Below are positions 46,964 to 57,869 of a stretch of DNA of 64,000 nucleotides, piece after piece. Made by a program: the position numbers and the translations under genes. The DNA lies in the NCBI RefSeq assembly GCF_003001695.1, contig NZ_PVYX01000002.1, positions 62,001 through 126,000 on the forward strand, read 5' to 3'. The stretch's first letter is position 1, and each line of letters starts with the position of its first letter. Origin of the DNA: Flagellimonas meridianipacifica. Lineage in GTDB: Bacteria > Bacteroidota > Bacteroidia > Flavobacteriales > Flavobacteriaceae. Under the pieces are notes generated by a model, which searched no databases, had not been told where the DNA came from, and worked only from the letters and a program-made list of their open reading frames with translations.

Positions 46964-46966
46964 CCT

Positions 46967-47182
46967 ATGGCGAAGCAAGCGGCAATAGAACAAGACGGAA
47001 CTATTATCGAGGCATTATCCAATGCTATGTTTCGAGTAGAATTGGAAAATGGACATGTGGTAACGGCCCATATCTCTGGAAAGATGCGTATGCACTATAT
47101 CAAATTACTTCCAGGAGATAAGGTGAAGTTGGAGATGAGTCCATATGATTTAACAAAAGCAAGAATTACGTATAGATACTAA
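46967..47182 (+). CDS. infA: Translation initiation factor IF-1
   Basis: 71 residues, an S1/OB-fold: [65 protein letters not shown]. It binds the A site during initiation. It starts 3 bases after secY and is 4 bases before rpmJ. Confidence 0.98.
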   Translation: MAKQAAIEQDGTIIEALSNAMFRVELENGHVVTAHISGKMRMHYIKLLPGDKVKLEMSPYDLTKARITYRY

Positions 47183-47186
47183 TACG

Positions 47187-47303
47187 ATGAAAGTAAGAGC
47201 ATCCATAAAGAAAAGAAGTGCCGATTGCAAGATAGTTCGCAGAAAGGGCAGATTGTATGTGATCAACAAAAAGAATCCTAGATTTAAACAAAGACAAGGG
47301 TAA
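47187..47303 (+). CDS. rpmJ: 50S ribosomal protein L36, zinc-free form
   Basis: 38 residues, ATG at 47187 to TAA at 47301-47303: [17 protein letters not shown] opening and RFKQRQG end. The family's C-x2-C-x12-C-x4-H zinc ribbon is not present: only one cysteine (Cys14) remains. This is the zinc-free (C-minus) class usual in Bacteroidetes. Confidence 0.97.
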   Translation: MKVRASIKKRSADCKIVRRKGRLYVINKKNPRFKQRQG

Positions 47304-47305
47304 TT

Positions 47306-47680
47306 ATGGCAAGAATTGCAGGTGTAGACATACCAAAACAAAAGCGAGGCGTTATCTCACTTACCTATATCTATGGTGTAGGGAAAAGTAGAGCCAAAGA
47401 AATTTTGGAAAGAGCCCAAGTAAGTGAGGACACTAAAGTTTCTGATTGGAACGATGATGAAATTGGTCGAATCAGGGAAGCGGTTTCCAGCTATACAATT
47501 GAAGGGGAGCTTCGTTCAGAGACTCAATTGAACATCAAGCGATTGATGGATATCGGTTGTTATAGAGGAATTCGTCACAGATCTGGATTACCGTTAAGGG
47601 GTCAACGTACCAAAAACAACTCTAGGACAAGAAAAGGAAAACGTAAGACAGTTGCGAACAAGAAAAAAGCAACTAAATAA
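47306..47680 (+). CDS. rpsM: 30S ribosomal protein S13
   Basis: 124 residues. S13 is in the 30S head. [30 protein letters not shown] opening and the [28 protein letters not shown] signature. It starts 2 bases after rpmJ; a 101-base gap follows before rpsK. Confidence 0.98.
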   Translation: MARIAGVDIPKQKRGVISLTYIYGVGKSRAKEILERAQVSEDTKVSDWNDDEIGRIREAVSSYTIEGELRSETQLNIKRLMDIGCYRGIRHRSGLPLRGQRTKNNSRTRKGKRKTVANKKKATK

Positions 47681-47781
47681 TAAATAGCAGTCATTAGTAT
47701 TCAGGCGTTAGAAGAATCTGTTTGAAATGTAAAAGTCTAGGATTCCAATAACAAAGAACTAACAGCAAGGAACTAAAAAAT

Positions 47782-48174
47782 ATGGCAAAAGCAAATACAA
47801 AAACGGCAAAGAAGCGTAAAGTAATCGTAGAGTCTACAGGTGAGGCTCACGTAGTAGCTTCTTTCAACAACATCATTATCTCTTTGACAAACAAAAAGGG
47901 AGACGTAATCTCTTGGTCTTCTGCAGGTAAAATGGGCTTTAGAGGTTCTAAAAAGAACACTCCGTATGCTGCCCAGGTTGCTGCCGAAGATTGTGCCAAG
48001 GTAGCTCACGAAGCTGGTCTTCGCAAAGTAAAGGTGTATGTCAAAGGACCAGGTAATGGAAGAGAATCTGCAATCCGTTCCATTCACAACTCAGGAATTG
48101 AAGTTACTGAAATCGTGGATGTAACGCCACTACCACACAATGGTTGTAGACCTCCAAAAAGAAGAAGAGTTTAA
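47782..48174 (+). CDS. rpsK: 30S ribosomal protein S11
   Basis: 130 residues. S11 lines the mRNA exit. [43 protein letters not shown] and the [17 protein letters not shown] end are the family signatures. A 101-base gap separates it from rpsM, and a 97-base gap from rpsD. Both gaps look like possible leader regions. Confidence 0.98.
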   Translation: MAKANTKTAKKRKVIVESTGEAHVVASFNNIIISLTNKKGDVISWSSAGKMGFRGSKKNTPYAAQVAAEDCAKVAHEAGLRKVKVYVKGPGNGRESAIRSIHNSGIEVTEIVDVTPLPHNGCRPPKRRRV

Positions 48175-48271
48175 TTATTTATTTACTAACGGCCTTATGG
48201 CCTTGAAGGTGCAGGAAGATTATCGAAGGATAAGCCTTAATTCATAATCGCATTTTCTAAAAACAAAAAAG
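48175..48271 (+). promoter_or_regulatory. Gap between rpsK and rpsD with small hairpins
   Basis: 97 bases without a gene. It contains GGCC-TTAT-GGCC and TTATC-GAAG-GATAA, two short perfect hairpins (4 and 5 bp). S4 is a known autoregulator in other bacteria, so a leader function is possible. The hairpins are too short to support more. Confidence 0.25.
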
Positions 48272-48877
48272 ATGGCAAGATACACAGGACCAAAAACAAA
48301 AATCGCTAGAAAGTTTGGAGAAGCGATTTTCGGAGACGATAAGTCGTTCGAAAAGAAAAATTACCCTCCAGGACAACACGGTAACAACAGACGCCGTGGT
48401 AAAAAATCGGAATACGCAATCCAGTTGATGGAAAAGCAAAAGGCAAAGTACACCTATGGTATTTTGGAACGTCAGTTTAGAAATCTGTTTACAGAAGCTA
48501 AAAGACGTGACGGAGTAACCGGTGAGGTATTGTTGCAATTGTGCGAATCCCGTTTGGATAACGTAGTTTACAGAATGGGTATTTCTCCATCAAGACGTGG
48601 AGCCAGACAATTGGTTTCCCACAGACACATTACCGTAAATGGCGAGATTGTAAATATTCCTTCCTATTCCTTGAGAGCAGGCGATGTTGTAGGAGTACGC
48701 GAAAAATCAAAGTCTGTTCAGGCAATCCAAAACTCTTTGGATGCTAATAGCAGCGTTTACGAATGGATTACATGGAACTCCGAAAAGAAGGAAGGTACTT
48801 TTGTAACTGTTCCCGAAAGACTTCAGATTCCTGAAAATATCAAAGAGCAGTTAATAGTCGAGTTATACTCTAAATAA
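48272..48877 (+). CDS. rpsD: 30S ribosomal protein S4
   Basis: 201 residues. S4 is a primary 16S rRNA binder. [21 protein letters not shown] opening, the cluster-linked [30 protein letters not shown] and the S4 RNA-binding domain ([31 protein letters not shown]). The N-terminus has no zinc-type cysteines. Confidence 0.98.
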   Translation: MARYTGPKTKIARKFGEAIFGDDKSFEKKNYPPGQHGNNRRRGKKSEYAIQLMEKQKAKYTYGILERQFRNLFTEAKRRDGVTGEVLLQLCESRLDNVVYRMGISPSRRGARQLVSHRHITVNGEIVNIPSYSLRAGDVVGVREKSKSVQAIQNSLDANSSVYEWITWNSEKKEGTFVTVPERLQIPENIKEQLIVELYSK

Positions 48878-48895
48878 AAACAACATTAGTCCAAT

Positions 48896-49888
48896 ATGGC
48901 ATTACTTAATTTTCAGAAGCCCGATAAAGTTATAATGATAGATTCAACAGATTTCGAAGGGAAATTTGAATTTCGCCCTTTGGAACCTGGTTATGGATTA
49001 ACTGTTGGAAATGCATTGCGCAGAGTTTTGCTTTCCTCTTTAGAGGGTTTTGCCATCACCTCAGTTCGTATTGATGGTGTTGAGCATGAGTTTTCTGTTA
49101 TTCCAGGTGTAGTGGAAGACGTAACAGAAATTATATTGAATCTGAAACAAGTACGTTTCAAAAGACAGATTGATGATGTTGAAAGCGAAACCGTATCAGT
49201 TTCAGTAAGTGGAAAAGAACAATTGACCGCTGGTGATTTCCAGAAGTTTATCTCTGGTTATCAAGTGTTGAACCCGGATTTGGTCATTTGTAATATGGAC
49301 CCCAAAGTGAGCATCAACTTGGAGGTCATCATAGAAAAAGGACGTGGATATGTTCCTGCTGAAGAGAACAAAAAATCCAATGCTCCTCTAGGGAGTATCG
49401 CTGTTGATTCAGTATATACACCTGTAAAGAATGTAAAATACAGCATTGAGAACTTCAGGGTAGAGCAAAAGACCGATTATGAAAAGTTGGTTTTTGAAAT
49501 CGTAACTGATGGTTCCATTCACCCAAAAGACGCTTTGACAGAGGCAGCGAAGGTGTTAATTCACCACTTCATGTTGTTCTCTGATGAGCGCATCACTTTG
49601 GAAGCTGACGAAATTGCACAGACAGAAACTTATGATGAAGAGTCATTGCACATGCGTCAGTTGTTGAAGACCAAGTTGGTTGACATGGACTTGTCAGTAC
49701 GTGCCTTGAACTGTTTGAAAGCTGCTGAAGTGGATACTTTAGGTGACTTGGTTTCTTTCAACAAGAACGATTTGATGAAGTTCAGAAACTTCGGTAAAAA
49801 ATCATTGACCGAATTGGAGGAGTTGGTAATCAACAAAGGCCTTCAGTTTGGAATGGACTTGTCCAAATACAAATTAGACAAAGATTAA
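48896..49888 (+). CDS. rpoA: RNA polymerase alpha subunit
   Basis: 330 residues. The N-terminal dimerisation domain has [42 protein letters not shown]. The C-terminal domain (~255-325) has [23 protein letters not shown] and [16 protein letters not shown] for UP-element and activator contacts. Alpha-operon position after rpsD. Confidence 0.98.
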   Translation: MALLNFQKPDKVIMIDSTDFEGKFEFRPLEPGYGLTVGNALRRVLLSSLEGFAITSVRIDGVEHEFSVIPGVVEDVTEIILNLKQVRFKRQIDDVESETVSVSVSGKEQLTAGDFQKFISGYQVLNPDLVICNMDPKVSINLEVIIEKGRGYVPAEENKKSNAPLGSIAVDSVYTPVKNVKYSIENFRVEQKTDYEKLVFEIVTDGSIHPKDALTEAAKVLIHHFMLFSDERITLEADEIAQTETYDEESLHMRQLLKTKLVDMDLSVRALNCLKAAEVDTLGDLVSFNKNDLMKFRNFGKKSLTELEELVINKGLQFGMDLSKYKLDKD

Positions 49889-49948
49889 GTAATCATATTT
49901 TGCTCCCCAAAAGAATGGGTCTTGTAGCAAGATGATAAAACAAAGACA

Positions 49949-50452
49949 ATGAGACACGGAAAAAAATTCAACCATTTAGGAAGAACGGCAGCGCACAGAA
50001 AAGCGATGTTGGCTAACATGGCCTGTTCTTTGATTGAGCACAAGCGTATCAACACTACCGTTGCCAAAGCCAAAGCGCTTAAGCAGTTTGTTGAACCGCT
50101 TATTACAAAATCAAAAACAGAGAATAACCAAACGGCTGAAAAAGGTATGCACAACCGAAGAGTTGTTTTTAGCAACTTGAGAAATAAGCATGCGGTTACT
50201 GAGCTTTTTAGCACTGTTGCGGAAAAGGTTGGAGATAGACCAGGTGGATATACCCGTATCATCAAATTGGGGAACCGACTTGGGGATAACGCAGACATGG
50301 CGCTGATTGAATTGGTTGACTTCAACGAATTATACAACGCCGGTAAACCTACCAAGAAGAAAACTACTCGAAGAAGTAGAAGAGGAGGAGGCAAAAAGGT
50401 TGAAGCTGCGGCTCCGGTTGTTGAAACCAAAGCAGACGATTCAGAAGAATAA
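49949..50452 (+). CDS. rplQ: 50S ribosomal protein L17
   Basis: 167 residues. [52 protein letters not shown] is the family opening. The tail beyond ~120 ([24 protein letters not shown]...) is a lysine-, arginine- and alanine-rich extension typical of Bacteroidetes. Last gene of the cluster, followed by a terminator. Confidence 0.98.
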   Translation: MRHGKKFNHLGRTAAHRKAMLANMACSLIEHKRINTTVAKAKALKQFVEPLITKSKTENNQTAEKGMHNRRVVFSNLRNKHAVTELFSTVAEKVGDRPGGYTRIIKLGNRLGDNADMALIELVDFNELYNAGKPTKKKTTRRSRRGGGKKVEAAAPVVETKADDSEE

Positions 50453-50482
50453 TAACTATGTTATTAACTATTGGAATAGTAG

Positions 50483-50514
50483 AAAAAGGATACGTGAAAA
50501 CGTATCCTTTTTTT
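50483..50514 (+). terminator. Terminator of the ribosomal supercluster
   Basis: A 12-bp stem (50483-50494 with 50501-50512) with loop TGAAAA and a run of seven T residues (50508-50514). It lies 30 bases after the rplQ stop and ends the translation cluster. Confidence 0.93.
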
Positions 50515-50550
50515 ATGTTCTTTTGTGAAATTGAAATTTTTTAACTGACT

Positions 50551-51663
50551 ATGAAATACCACTCAAAAAAGAAAGCACTCATATTATTGGCAGACGGAAC
50601 TATTTTTTACGGGAAGTCTGTAGGAAAGAAAGAAGGAACCGCTGTAGGCGAAGTTTGTTTTAATACGGGGATGACCGGATATCAGGAAATATTCACGGAC
50701 CCTTCGTATTATGGACAGCTAATGGTGACCACCAACGCCCATATCGGAAACTACGGTACTATGAGTGATGAAGTGGAGTCCGATGGCACCAAGATTGCCG
50801 GATTGATTTGCAAAAACTTTAGCTACGAATTTTCGCGGCCAGGTGCGGATATGAGCCTTCTGGAGTTCTTGGACAAAAACGATTTATTTGCCATTTCGGA
50901 TGTAGATACTCGTGCTTTGGTCAGTTACATTCGGGACAATGGTGCTATGAATGCTTTGATTTCTACCCGGGTGGATGAAATAGATGCGCTTAAAGAAGAG
51001 CTGAAACAAGTCCCAAGCATGGAAGGTTTGGAACTTTCTTCCAAGGTATCTACCAAAGAGCCCTACTATTACGGTGACGAAAATGCGGAAATAAAAATCT
51101 CTGCCTTAGACATTGGCATTAAAAAGAACATTTTGCGTAATCTGGCCAAGCGAGGAGCCTATATTAAAGTATTCCCATACAATACCGCATTTTCTGAAAT
51201 GAAGAAGTGGAACCCTGATGGATACTTTATTTCCAACGGTCCTGGTGACCCAGAACCACTTAGCGATGCAATTGAAGCAGCCAAGGAAATGATTCAGTCC
51301 GATAAGCCTTTGTTTGGAATTTGTTTGGGCCATCAAGTGTTGGCCTTGGCGAATGGGGTGTCTACATATAAAATGTACAACGGGCATAGGGGAATCAATC
51401 ATCCTATATTAAACCTGGTAACTGGGAAAGGGGAAATCACTTCGCAGAATCATGGTTTTGCCATTAACAGGGAAGAAACCGAGGCAAACAAAGACTTGGA
51501 AATAACACACGTACATTTAAATGACAACACCGTTGCTGGTATCAAAATGAAGGACAAGGATGTATTTTCCGTACAATATCACCCGGAAGCAAGTCCCGGG
51601 CCTCATGATGCCGAATACTTATTCGACCAGTTTTTTGAGGTGATTCAAACTGGACGTAACTAA
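50551..51663 (+). CDS. carA: Carbamoyl-phosphate synthase, small (glutaminase) subunit
   Basis: 370 residues. CarA hydrolyses glutamine to feed ammonia to CarB for arginine and pyrimidine synthesis. The N-terminal part has LILADGTIFYGKSVG. The class-I amidotransferase has nucleophile Cys258 in FGICLGHQ and the His/Glu pair in QYHPEASPGP. carB is not adjacent here. eno follows after a 118-base gap with an 8-bp hairpin (51696-51703 with 51714-51721). Confidence 0.97.
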   Translation: MKYHSKKKALILLADGTIFYGKSVGKKEGTAVGEVCFNTGMTGYQEIFTDPSYYGQLMVTTNAHIGNYGTMSDEVESDGTKIAGLICKNFSYEFSRPGADMSLLEFLDKNDLFAISDVDTRALVSYIRDNGAMNALISTRVDEIDALKEELKQVPSMEGLELSSKVSTKEPYYYGDENAEIKISALDIGIKKNILRNLAKRGAYIKVFPYNTAFSEMKKWNPDGYFISNGPGDPEPLSDAIEAAKEMIQSDKPLFGICLGHQVLALANGVSTYKMYNGHRGINHPILNLVTGKGEITSQNHGFAINREETEANKDLEITHVHLNDNTVAGIKMKDKDVFSVQYHPEASPGPHDAEYLFDQFFEVIQTGRN

Positions 51664-51695
51664 AACGATGTAGTTTATTTTTAGGTTATGATGAG

Positions 51696-51721
51696 GGCTT
51701 TATTCCAATTAAAATAAAGCC
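51696..51721. other. Hairpin between carA and eno
   Basis: GGCTTTAT (51696-51703) and ATAAAGCC (51714-51721) pair perfectly over 8 bp with a 10-base loop. There is no T-run after it, so it is not a classical terminator. It may end carA or stabilise a 3' end. Confidence 0.35.
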
Positions 51722-51724
51722 TAA

Positions 51725-53077
<1,353 letters not shown>

Positions 53078-53094
53078 TGTTTTTTTATCATTGT

Positions 53095-53128
53095 AAAAGC
53101 CTTTCTAACCACGGAAAGGCTTTTTTTT
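53095..53128 (+). terminator. Terminator after eno
   Basis: An 11-bp stem (53095-53105 with 53114-53124) with an 8-base loop and a run of eight T residues (53121-53128), 17 bases after the eno stop. Confidence 0.92.
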
Positions 53129-53142
53129 GCTCTAATGAATAA

Positions 53143-53172
53143 GTTTAGGTAACTTAAACTCAAAACCTAAAC
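53143..53172. promoter_or_regulatory. Inverted repeat upstream of glycogen synthase
   Basis: GTTTAGGT (53143-53150) and ACCTAAAC (53165-53172) are perfect 8-bp inverted repeats with a 14-base spacer, between the eno terminator and the ATG at 53194. It has no T-run. It could be an operator or part of the 5' leader. Confidence 0.3.
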
Positions 53173-53193
53173 CACCTAACCTAAGTACCCCTA

Positions 53194-54732
53194 ATGAACA
53201 ATTTTCTTTTTGTTTCTGCGGAAAATGATGCCATTCCAGATTGCAAGGCAGGAGGAATGGGTGATGTGGTCCGTGATGTTCCTCGGCAAATTTCGGAACA
53301 TGGCGATAAGGTTCATGTTGTAGTACCGTCCTATGGAAGATTACATCAAGATGGTATTTTTAAAACAAGTCTGTATTTCAATTTACGCGGGATGGGTTAT
53401 GCGGCGGAACTCTATGAGGTAAAACCCAAAAAAGAGTTCCCGAACATTATCCATTATGTGATTCATCATCCTGAGATTGAAGCAGGAGATATTGCTCATA
53501 TTTACCATAATGACCCTGAAGAACCCTTTTATACCGATGCGGTTAAGTATTTCATTTTTTGTACCGCAGTGGCGGAAGCAGTGAAACGCGGTGCTTTTGG
53601 GGATTTGGATGTCATACATTTGCATGATTGGCACTCTAGTTTACTATTGTTTCTTCGGGAATACCATGAGGAATATACTGTTTTGAAAGACATTCGGTTT
53701 GTCTATAGCATACACAATTTGGCTATCCAAGGTATACGTCCGTTTGGGGACAACTATTCTTCTGTAGAAAATTGGTTTCCTAATGTACGGTTTGATTATG
53801 ACGCTCTTAAAGACTACCGATATACGGATTGTATCAACCTTATGGCGGTTGGTATTCGGTTTGCCGATTCCGTACATACCGTCTCACCATCTTATAAACA
53901 GGATGTGCTCAAACCCAGCTCACCTCCAGAATTTATTGGAGGAGAAGGCTTGGAATTGGATTTGCAGAAGGCCAATGAAGAAGGTCGGCTTATAGGTATC
54001 CTGAATGGGTGCAACTACAAAAACATCAACCAAGAAGAAAAAGGCTTTATTTATCGCAATACGGTAAAGGCCCTCTTCGGTTGGTTGCAGATGGAAGACA
54101 AGAAATACAAAGCGGACTTTTTGGCCCACACGGGCGAAAAGATTATGGAATATGTGGGCAACAGACCCAAATTCATTGCTTCCAGTGTGGCTCGCTTGAC
54201 CGAACAGAAGTTCTATTTCTTTATGCGTTCTCCCGAAGCGTTTGTAGAAATCCTGAAAAAGCTGGAAAAAGTTGATGGAATTTTTATGCTTTTAGGTACC
54301 GGCGCTCCGGAATATGAGGAGTTGTTCAGACAATTGAGCTATGAGCACAAAAACTTCATTTTTACAAACGGTCAATCGGAAAACCTTATTGATTCCATTT
54401 ATTTGGAGTCCGATTTATACTTTATGCCCAGCCTTTTTGAACCTTGTGGGATAAGCCAAATGCTATCCATGCGTAATGGTAACCCATGTTTGGTACATCA
54501 TACGGGAGGCCTAAAGGATACCGTAAGCCACATGAAAACGGGCTTCACTTTCGATGGGGATACCTATGACGAGAAAATAAAGAACATGTTAGCTGCTTTT
54601 GATACGGCTTTGGATGTCTTCTCCAATGACAAGGAGAAATGGAAGAAAATTCAGGCCAATGCAAAACGGAAGCGGTTTACTTGGAAAAAGTCAGTGGACA
54701 AATATTACGAATTGCTCTATAATCTAGAGTAG
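53194..54732 (+). CDS. glgA: Glycogen/starch synthase (GT5 family)
   Basis: A 512-residue glycosyltransferase that would use an NDP-glucose donor. The N-terminal substrate motif reads KAGGMGDVV (residues 18-26) rather than the classical KTGGLADVV. IHLHDWHS, IHNLAIQG and the C-terminal SLFEPCGISQ and HTGGLKDTV motifs match GT5. No glgB, glgC or glgP lies beside it, so the glycogen role is inferred from family only. Confidence 0.85.
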   Translation: MNNFLFVSAENDAIPDCKAGGMGDVVRDVPRQISEHGDKVHVVVPSYGRLHQDGIFKTSLYFNLRGMGYAAELYEVKPKKEFPNIIHYVIHHPEIEAGDIAHIYHNDPEEPFYTDAVKYFIFCTAVAEAVKRGAFGDLDVIHLHDWHSSLLLFLREYHEEYTVLKDIRFVYSIHNLAIQGIRPFGDNYSSVENWFPNVRFDYDALKDYRYTDCINLMAVGIRFADSVHTVSPSYKQDVLKPSSPPEFIGGEGLELDLQKANEEGRLIGILNGCNYKNINQEEKGFIYRNTVKALFGWLQMEDKKYKADFLAHTGEKIMEYVGNRPKFIASSVARLTEQKFYFFMRSPEAFVEILKKLEKVDGIFMLLGTGAPEYEELFRQLSYEHKNFIFTNGQSENLIDSIYLESDLYFMPSLFEPCGISQMLSMRNGNPCLVHHTGGLKDTVSHMKTGFTFDGDTYDEKIKNMLAAFDTALDVFSNDKEKWKKIQANAKRKRFTWKKSVDKYYELLYNLE

Positions 54733-54796
54733 AAATCAGGTATAAATTTCTAGTGTTTGCCTATCTGTTAAGAAGGATATAAATAGCATCGGGAAA

Positions 54797-54827
54797 TTGT
54801 TAATGCCTTTGCTTTTTCGTAATTTTG
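54797..54827 (+). promoter_or_regulatory. gltA promoter (TTG-N20-TAATTTTG)
   Basis: TTG at 54797-54799, a 20-base spacer and TAATTTTG at 54820-54827. The spacing and the -7 box fit the flavobacterial consensus. The leader to the ATG at 54861 is ~28 bases. Confidence 0.62.
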
Positions 54828-54860
54828 CGCCTCTATTCTAATAATCTTTTAAAAATTTCA

Positions 54861-56144
54861 ATGTCGGATAAAGCAACACTTCAATATGCTGGCAACAGCT
54901 ACGAATTTCCAGTTACAAAGGGTAGTGAAAACGAATTGGCCATAGATATCAAAACTTTAAGGTCTGCAAGTGGTATGGTAACCATTGATCCTGGGTACAA
55001 GAACACCGGGTCTTGTGAGAGCGCCATTACCTTTTTGGATGGCGAGAAAGGTATCTTGAGATATCGCGGCTATTCCATAGAGGACTTGGCCGAAAAGGCT
55101 GATTTTCTTGAAGTGGCCTACCTACTTATTTTTGGCGAATTGCCCAATAAGGAACAGTTGGAAAAGTTTCATCACGACATTAAAGAAGAAGCGGATGTGG
55201 ATGAGGAAATGAAAAAGATTTTAGAAGCTTTTCCAAAAGCAGCGCATCCCATGGGAGTTTTATCCTCAATGACCAGTGCTTTAGTGGCATTCAATCCGGT
55301 TTCTGTGGATGTTTCTTCAGAGCAGGCCATGTATCATTCCATTGTACGCATTTTGGCCAAGTTTCCAGTTTTAGTGGCATGGACACAACGTAAGAAAAAG
55401 GGACTTCCGTTAAATTATGGAGACGATACCTTGGGCTATGTGGAGAACTTCCATAAAATGATGTTCAAGAGACCGAACAAAGAATATGTAAAGGACCAAA
55501 TTGCCATCGATGCAATTGATAAACTATTGATTTTACATGCGGATCACGAACAAAACTGTTCTACCTCCACTGTACGAATCGTTGGCTCCTCGCATGCAGG
55601 GCTTTTTGCTTCACTCTCTGCGGGTATTTCTGCACTTTGGGGACCTCTGCACGGTGGTGCCAACCAAGCGGTATTGGAGATGCTTCAAGCGATTGAAGCT
55701 GACGGTGGAGACACTAAAAAATACATGGCCAAAGCAAAAGATAAGAACGACCCATTCCGTTTGATGGGCTTTGGGCATAGAGTCTATAAAAACTTTGACC
55801 CCCGAGCGCGAATCATTAAAAAAGCGGCGGATGAAGTACTGGGTAATTTAGGGATTGAAGACCCTATTTTGGATATTGCTAAAGGTCTGGAAAAGGAAGC
55901 TTTGGAAGACGAGTACTTCGTACAGCGTAAACTGTACCCGAATGTGGATTTCTACTCTGGAATCATTTACCGCGCTTTAGGAATACCTACTGAGATGTTC
56001 ACGGTAATGTTTGCTCTGGGAAGACTTCCAGGATGGATTGCACAATGGAGAGAGATGCGTTTACGTGGTGAACCCATAGGAAGGCCAAGACAGATTTACA
56101 TTGGTGAAAATCACAGACCTTTCGTAGAGGTTAGCAAACGATAA
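54861..56144 (+). CDS. gltA: Citrate synthase
   Basis: 427 residues from the ATG at 54861 (MSDKATLQYAG); the in-frame upstream extension would cover the promoter region. Catalyses oxaloacetate + acetyl-CoA to citrate. GILRYRGYSIEDLAEKADFLEVAYLL, LHADHEQNCSTSTVR, GPLHGGANQAVLEML and MGFGHRVYKNFDPRA carry the catalytic His and Asp residues. It ends 27 bases before a terminator. Confidence 0.97.
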   Translation: MSDKATLQYAGNSYEFPVTKGSENELAIDIKTLRSASGMVTIDPGYKNTGSCESAITFLDGEKGILRYRGYSIEDLAEKADFLEVAYLLIFGELPNKEQLEKFHHDIKEEADVDEEMKKILEAFPKAAHPMGVLSSMTSALVAFNPVSVDVSSEQAMYHSIVRILAKFPVLVAWTQRKKKGLPLNYGDDTLGYVENFHKMMFKRPNKEYVKDQIAIDAIDKLLILHADHEQNCSTSTVRIVGSSHAGLFASLSAGISALWGPLHGGANQAVLEMLQAIEADGGDTKKYMAKAKDKNDPFRLMGFGHRVYKNFDPRARIIKKAADEVLGNLGIEDPILDIAKGLEKEALEDEYFVQRKLYPNVDFYSGIIYRALGIPTEMFTVMFALGRLPGWIAQWREMRLRGEPIGRPRQIYIGENHRPFVEVSKR

Positions 56145-56170
56145 AGAATAGAAGATTGTACCAAATAGAA

Positions 56171-56195
56171 AAAACGCCCTCAAAGGGCGTTTTTT
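56171..56195. terminator. Terminator between gltA and the convergent exported protein
   Basis: A 10-bp stem (56171-56180 with 56184-56193) with loop CAA, an A-run before and a T-run after. The stem can serve both strands. Confidence 0.92.
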
Positions 56196-56198
56196 GGT

Positions 56199-56666
56199 TT
56201 ATAGGTTCGCTAAACTGTTTTGTGAACTCTCGTTTAGCATTTTGTCCTTTTCGTAGCAAGCCTCCATTATTTTTAAATGATAGTAAGTAAGGAAAGATGA
56301 ACTTTCAGAAGACAAGATGAGCTCTTTACATCTTCTGAATTCGTCGTGCAAAAAGCTATGCGCATCAATGGCGTTCAAATTATGAATTGTTGAATCCAGG
56401 GATGTTTGATACTTCCTTATTTGGCCATCCAGCTTAGAAAGGTTTTTACCCACTGGCAATCTATTTTCTCGCTTTAAGAACGCTTTTATGGTAATTAGAG
56501 ACTCTTTTTGAATGCAATCCTCATATTTGGTAATTGATACGGATATCGTTTCCGGTGCTTTGGAAGCCACCCCTAAAGAGAAGGGATTGGCACGATTGGC
56601 ATTCATATGTAAAAGAAACACACAGCTCAATGCAACTATGGGGAGAACTATTATTAATCGCTTCAT
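56199..56666 (-). CDS. Exported small protein, unknown function
   Basis: 155 residues with a signal peptide or membrane anchor at ~1-20 (LIIVLPIVALSCVFLL). The rest is helical, with SLDSTIHNLNAIDAHSFLHDEF. No family is recognised. It is a single gene. Confidence 0.62.
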   Translation of the reverse strand: MKRLIIVLPIVALSCVFLLHMNANRANPFSLGVASKAPETISVSITKYEDCIQKESLITIKAFLKRENRLPVGKNLSKLDGQIRKYQTSLDSTIHNLNAIDAHSFLHDEFRRCKELILSSESSSFLTYYHLKIMEACYEKDKMLNESSQNSLANL

Positions 56667-56849
56667 CTTGAAATCATTATCCTCCTAAATGTAGTAAAAT
56701 CTGGGAATGGAGCTGCATTTTTTGTCAGAAAAAAGAGTAAAATCATTTATATTTAACTATTTACTAATCAGATAGTTAAATGAAAAAAGAAAGCCTTGAA
56801 GAGGTTAGGGGATACACTTAAATGAAGGTGTTGTTTTTTTATTTCCTTC

Positions 56850-56882
56850 TTGGGGAAAATCAAACGTAAAACACTAGATTTG
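56850..56882 (+). promoter_or_regulatory. Promoter of the guanidino-hydrolase pair (TTG-N22-TAGATTTG)
   Basis: TTG at 56850-56852 and TAGATTTG at 56875-56882, 22 bases apart, fit the flavobacterial consensus though with a long spacer. The leader to the ATG at 56952 is ~65 bases. Confidence 0.45.
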
Positions 56883-56951
56883 CCCCTAAAATTATAAGGT
56901 TTTTCTTTTCTGTTCTAGGAAGTTTTAACCATTCAAACTCACCTTGCACTT

Positions 56952-57869
56952 ATGATGAAGCTCCACATAATTGATGAAACGGCACCCTTGAAGGCAGTGG
57001 TTTTAGGTACTGCAGAAAGTTGCGGACCTGCACCAAAACCTGAGGAAGCGTATGATCCAAAATCTTTGGAGCATATTCTGAATGGCACCTACCCTAAAGA
57101 AGCCGATATGGTAAAGGAGATGGATGCTTTTGCTGCAGTTTTTGAGCAACATGGTGTGAAATTGTTCCGCCCAGAGGTTATCCAAGACTGTAACCAAATC
57201 TTTTCGCGAGATATCGCTTTTGTAATTGAGGATAAACTGTTCCATTCCAATATTTTACCTGATAGGGAACGCGAGTTTGAAGCAATCGGACCAATTTTGG
57301 AACAGATAGACCCTAATAAAATTATCCGCCCCCCAGAAGAAGTGCATATAGAAGGTGGTGATGTAATGCCATGGAATGACTACATTTTTGTGGGCACCTA
57401 TACCGGAGAGGACTATCCGGACTATATCACGGCAAGGACTAATAAAGAGGCTGTGGAATACCTTAGGGAACTTTTCCCGCACAAAACCGTAAAGTCTTTT
57501 GAGTTGAGAAAATCCAATACTAATGCAAAGGAAAACGCCCTTCATTTGGATTGTTGTTTTCAACCTGTTGGGAAGGATAAGGCCATTTTACACAAAAATG
57601 GATTTTTAGTGGAGGAAGAGTATCAATGGTTGGTGGATTACTTCGGCAAGGAAAACACTTTTGAAATTGATAAAGAGGAGATGTACCAAATGTTTAGCAA
57701 TGTGTTTTCCATTTCACCAGAAGTAGTAGTCTCAGAACAGAATTTCACCCGATTGAACAATTGGCTGCGGGACCAAGGATTTACCGTTGAAGAAATCCCA
57801 TATGCCGAGATTGCCAAGCAAGAAGGGCTTTTACGTTGCAGTACCTTACCCCTTATCCGCGAATACTAG
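56952..57869 (+). CDS. Guanidino-group-modifying enzyme (dimethylargininase/amidinotransferase-like)
   Basis: 305 residues of the arginine-deiminase superfamily (pentein fold). His198 (ALHLDCCF) and the nucleophile Cys296 near the end (LLRCSTLPL) are visible, with FSRDIAFVIEDKL and EEVHIEGGDVMPW around the substrate-binding Asp/Glu. It may hydrolyse dimethylarginine, arginine or a related compound. It is the first of two tandem paralogues; the second starts right after its stop. Confidence 0.85.
   Translation: MMKLHIIDETAPLKAVVLGTAESCGPAPKPEEAYDPKSLEHILNGTYPKEADMVKEMDAFAAVFEQHGVKLFRPEVIQDCNQIFSRDIAFVIEDKLFHSNILPDREREFEAIGPILEQIDPNKIIRPPEEVHIEGGDVMPWNDYIFVGTYTGEDYPDYITARTNKEAVEYLRELFPHKTVKSFELRKSNTNAKENALHLDCCFQPVGKDKAILHKNGFLVEEEYQWLVDYFGKENTFEIDKEEMYQMFSNVFSISPEVVVSEQNFTRLNNWLRDQGFTVEEIPYAEIAKQEGLLRCSTLPLIREY

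Noticed and set aside
47681..47781. Possible gene or promoter in the rpsM-rpsK gap
   Set aside because: No frame of useful length, no hairpin or consensus promoter; treated as a plain spacer.
51696..51721. Terminator after carA
   Set aside because: Perfect 8-bp stem but no T-run follows; listed only as a hairpin.
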